NCBI GenBank assembly: GCA_021796315.1
Contig: JAJYOH010000320.1
Location: 1-7,003, forward strand
Reading direction: 5' to 3'
Source of the DNA: Chloroflexota bacterium
GTDB lineage: Bacteria; Chloroflexota; Anaerolineae; Anaerolineales; Villigracilaceae
DNA length: 7,003 nucleotides
Shown here: piece by piece, positions 4,831-7,003 of the stretch
Position numbering within the stretch: the first letter of the stretch is position 1
How the letters are laid out: each line of letters starts with the position of its first letter
Position numbers and translations under genes: made by a program
The notes under the pieces: model-generated
Told to the model about the DNA's origin: nothing
What the model saw: the letters and a program-made list of their open reading frames with translations, nothing else
Databases searched by the model: none

Positions 4831-6096
4831 ATGGGCATTTTATTAATCCTTTTTTACGTTGTCACTTTTATGCTCGTCACGGTAGCGGCCTTGACGCTTA
4901 TGTATTATCCTCTGGCGATACTATTCGAGCTGCGTCCGCGCCATGCGCCAGTGTTTGATACTGCTACGCCGCTGGTATCCATAATCGTCCCGGCTTATAA
5001 CGAAGAAAAAGTAATCGGCAATTGTATTAAATCCATCCAGTCCTCAGACTATCCAAACTTTGAGATCATCCTGGTGGACGATGGCTCAACTGATCGGACA
5101 TTCACGGTCATGCGGCGGTCTGAGAATCCGCCGCGGGTACAGGTGATGACACAAACCAATAGCGGGAAGGCCGCCGCCTTGAACCGCGGCTTCCAATTGG
5201 CAAAAGGTGAGATCCTGTTTTTTGTGGATGCCGATGGTCTTTTCACCCGCACGACCATCCGTGAGATGTTGGCTGGTTTCACCAGCGCAAAGGTGGGGGC
5301 GGTGTGCGGCAATGATCATCCAGCGAATATGGATAGACCACTCACAAAATTGCAAAGTTTGCAAAATCATGTCGGGACGGGGTTCGTGCGCCGGGCTTTG
5401 GCCGAGATCAATTGCCTGCCGATCGTATCGGGGAATTGCGGCGCTTTCCGACGTTCAGTTCTAACGTGGCCTTTTACGCGATTAGGCGGCGAAGCCGAGC
5501 CCTTTGTTAAGGGCTTTATCGGCGAAGACCTGGAACTGACCTGGCGTATCCACCGCGCCGGGTACCAGGTGAACTTTGCGCCGCGGGCCATTGTGCGCGC
5601 TGAGGTACCTTCGATGATTACAATGCTTTGGAAACAAAGGGTTCGTTGGGCGCGCGGGCTGCTTCAAACGGTCAGACTCCACCGCGATATGTTCTTTAAT
5701 TTCAAATATGGCAGACTGGGCTTGTATCTGCCGATCAATTTCTTTAATATGGTGATCAGTCCTATCCTCCAATTGTTGATCATCTACCTATTGATCTTAC
5801 TGGTAGTCGCAGGCTTAAGTCCCATTCAATTGGGAATACTCAGCCTCATTCTTTGGCTTGGTTTGGGCGGGGCGTTGTTCACGGTGTTTTTTTCCATCAT
5901 TCTCGACAGGGCCTGGGAGGATTTGAAATACTTCTACGTTATCCCCCTGTGGGTGCCTTATTCCCTGATGATGGATGTGATCACCATCTGGGCCATCATT
6001 CTCGAGCTGTGGGGAACAGATGCGAAATGGAATAAATTCGAGCGGACTGGGGTAATCTCCGGAAAACCTATGTCGAGAGATGGAAAGAAAGGATAA
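4831..6096 (+). CDS. Membrane GT2 glycosyltransferase, PgaC/IcaA-like
   Basis: The 421-aa product has the layout of processive, membrane-bound family-2 glycosyltransferases: an N-terminal helix (4-28), a cytoplasmic GT-A catalytic domain (about 48-275) and three to four C-terminal helices (about 297-328, 333-358, 368-392). Catalytic motifs are PAYNEE (54-59), VDDGSTD (82-88), DAD (133-135), GED (231-233) and QRVRW (269-273), the last being the Q-x-x-R-W signature. Such enzymes build polymers such as poly-N-acetylglucosamine, cellulose or hyaluronan from UDP-sugars; here the donor is unknown. The gene starts 9 nt after the ATP-grasp stop with only a weak AGG ribosome site, consistent with translational coupling. 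A pairing with a PIG-L deacetylase fits an N-acetylated sugar product, but that is inferred. A diverged second copy lies 1473 bp downstream. Confidence 0.9.
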   Translation: MGILLILFYVVTFMLVTVAALTLMYYPLAILFELRPRHAPVFDTATPLVSIIVPAYNEEKVIGNCIKSIQSSDYPNFEIILVDDGSTDRTFTVMRRSENPPRVQVMTQTNSGKAAALNRGFQLAKGEILFFVDADGLFTRTTIREMLAGFTSAKVGAVCGNDHPANMDRPLTKLQSLQNHVGTGFVRRALAEINCLPIVSGNCGAFRRSVLTWPFTRLGGEAEPFVKGFIGEDLELTWRIHRAGYQVNFAPRAIVRAEVPSMITMLWKQRVRWARGLLQTVRLHRDMFFNFKYGRLGLYLPINFFNMVISPILQLLIIYLLILLVVAGLSPIQLGILSLILWLGLGGALFTVFFSIILDRAWEDLKYFYVIPLWVPYSLMMDVITIWAIILELWGTDAKWNKFERTGVISGKPMSRDGKKG

Positions 6097-6188
6097 CAAC
6101 AATCCATGCGGAATGAACCATATCGGCATCCTGCATTCGTATTCTTGGGGATTTGTGAGGCCGCCAACACTGAATCATTTCACCCCTC
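6097..6188 (+). other. Spacer after the first glycosyltransferase
   Basis: These 92 bp between the glycosyltransferase stop and the duplication junction contain no gene, hairpin or terminator that I can support. An in-frame ATG at 6106 opens a frame that runs into the ATP-grasp remnant, but its upstream residues match nothing I know. Confidence 0.5.
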
Positions 6189-6294
6189 CCGCCGGAAGGA
6201 TGGGGCGCCGGTGGCGCTGGAGATCAATGCCCGTCTTGGCGCCAATATCCGAAATACGCCCGAAGCACCCGAGGCTGTTCCGACTATCTTATAA
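6189..6294 (+). pseudogene. 3' remnant of the ATP-grasp gene
   Basis: This stretch matches the final 34 codons of the complete ATP-grasp gene at about 85% nucleotide identity (17 mismatches in 110 bp including the spacer after the stop). It retains the metal-binding ALEINAR motif and stops at the equivalent TAA. The Rossmann and ATP-binding parts are absent, so it cannot be an active ATP-grasp enzyme. It remains in frame with an ATG at 6106, so a 62-residue peptide could be made, but no function is supported. It marks the left edge of the tandem duplication. Confidence 0.85.
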
Positions 6295-6303
6295 CAGATT
6301 CAT

Positions 6304-7003
6304 ATGGACATCTTGTTAGTCCTTTTTTACGTTGTCACTTTCATGCTCGTCACGATAGGGGCGTTGGGGCTTTTATATTATCCCCTGGCTATTATCTTCG
6401 AGCTACGTCCGCGCCCTGCGCCAGTATTCGATACTCCATCGCCGCTGGTATCCATAATCGTCCCTGCTTATAACGAAGAAAAAGGAATTGGCAATTGTAT
6501 TAAATCCATCCAGTCCTCAGACTATTCAAACTTTGAGATTATCCTGGTGGACGATGGCTCGACAGATCAGACATTGGAAGTCATGCGGCGGTCTGAGAAT
6601 CCGCCGCGGGTGCAGGTGATGACACAAACCAACAGTGGGAAAGCCTCCGCATTGAACCGCGGCTTCCAATTGGCAAAAGGTGAGATCCTGTTTTTTGTGG
6701 ATGCCGATGGTCTCTTCACCGACTCTACCATCCGCGAGATGTTGGCTGGTTTCACCAGCGCACAGGTGGGGGCGGTGTGCGGCAACGATCATCCAGCGAA
6801 TATGGATACCGCATTAACACAATTTGCAAGTTTGCAAAATCATGTCGGGTCGGGGTTCGTGCGCCGGGCTTTGGCCGAGATCAATTGCCTGCCCATCATT
6901 GCAGGCAATTGCGGCGCTATCCGGCGTTCAGTTCTAAAATGGCCTTTCACACGATTGGGTAAGGAAGGCGAACCCTATATGAAAGGTTTCATCGGTGAGG
7001 ATA
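6304..7003 (+). CDS. Second GT2 glycosyltransferase, cut by the window end
   Basis: The ATG at 6304 corresponds exactly to the start of the first glycosyltransferase. The frame stays open to the window end (233 codons visible, ending GFIGED). All catalytic motifs within the visible part are kept: PAYNEE (54-59), VDDGSTD (82-88), DAD (133-135) and GED (231-233). The QxxRW motif would lie beyond the window. About 200 of 233 residues are identical to the first copy (86%). The 33 changes cluster at the N-terminal helix, residues 89-92, 140-141, 169-175 and 199-226, and the catalytic blocks are unchanged. Open frame and motif conservation indicate a functional paralogue rather than a decaying copy. 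Changes near 169-226 could alter acceptor or product specificity, but this is inferred. Its ribosome site is weaker than that of copy 1 (ACAGATTCAT before the ATG). Confidence 0.93.
   Translation, partial: MDILLVLFYVVTFMLVTIGALGLLYYPLAIIFELRPRPAPVFDTPSPLVSIIVPAYNEEKGIGNCIKSIQSSDYSNFEIILVDDGSTDQTLEVMRRSENPPRVQVMTQTNSGKASALNRGFQLAKGEILFFVDADGLFTDSTIREMLAGFTSAQVGAVCGNDHPANMDTALTQFASLQNHVGSGFVRRALAEINCLPIIAGNCGAIRRSVLKWPFTRLGKEGEPYMKGFIGED

Larger units (their letters stand above)
4716..6188 (+). repeat. First unit of a 1473-bp tandem duplication
   Basis: Homology with the second copy starts at about 4716 (matching about 6189) and holds a constant offset of 1473 bp to the window end, with no indel. 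The unit contains the last 34 codons of the ATP-grasp gene, the whole first glycosyltransferase gene and about 90 bp after it. The visible overlap is 4716-5530 against 6189-7003. Confidence 0.85.
6189..7003 (+). repeat. Second, partial copy of the tandem duplication
   Basis: It is the counterpart of 4716-5530. Over the glycosyltransferase part, 89 of 700 positions differ by my manual count (about 87% identity). Differences are uneven: about 7% between 4981 and 5220, but about 30% over the last 70 bp. Confidence 0.85.

Noticed and set aside
6080..6319. 79-codon plus-strand open frame across the duplication junction
   Set aside because: It is out of frame with the ATP-grasp remnant and has no family features.

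Overview
The window carries two unrelated plus-strand gene cassettes from a bacterium of moderate GC content (roughly half), separated by a non-coding island of about 350 bp. No rRNA, tRNA, CRISPR array or complete mobile element was seen. The gene mix (secreted PepSY-like and glycine-rich proteins next to ApbE and a ferric-reductase-like membrane protein, then a PIG-L/ATP-grasp/GT2 set) would fit an environmental lineage such as Chloroflexota (Anaerolineae-like). That is a low-confidence inference from gene content only, because the window contains no phylogenetic marker.

Region 1 (1-2675) is a tight four-gene operon-like run: (a) a secreted PepSY-like protein with a Gly/His/Asp-rich tail, (b) a small single-pass membrane protein with a poly-glycine tail, (c) an ApbE-family FAD:protein FMN transferase without an export signal, and (d) a heme-binding ferric-reductase-like six-helix membrane protein with the expected two His pairs. 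Together they look like an extracytoplasmic electron-transfer module. However, no FMN_bind domain or flavinylation motif, which would be the target of ApbE, is visible in the window.

Region 2 (2676-3026) holds no large gene. It contains a short GC-rich hairpin after the ferric-reductase-like gene. Next comes a strong two-part hairpin (2751-2799) whose 3' arm contains a near-perfect Shine-Dalgarno sequence for a 24-codon ORF at 2804. A second hairpin covers the end of that ORF. A perfect extended -10 promoter (2950-2958) then drives the next cassette. The small ORF may be a leader peptide, or the broken 5' end of a lost gene or insertion sequence.

Region 3 (3027-7003) is a glycan-type cassette: a membrane-anchored PIG-L/LmbE deacetylase, a CarB-like ATP-grasp enzyme and a membrane GT2 glycosyltransferase, with gaps of only 9-10 nt. 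The last part, from codon 249 of the ATP-grasp gene through the glycosyltransferase, is tandemly duplicated with a constant 1473-bp offset. This leaves a 34-codon ATP-grasp remnant followed by a second, diverged glycosyltransferase that runs off the window end (about 87% nucleotide and 86% protein identity over the visible 700 bp). The working model is that a sugar is transferred by the GT2 enzymes, N-deacetylated by the PIG-L protein, and the freed amine (or another group) is acylated by the ATP-grasp ligase. This model is inferred, not shown.
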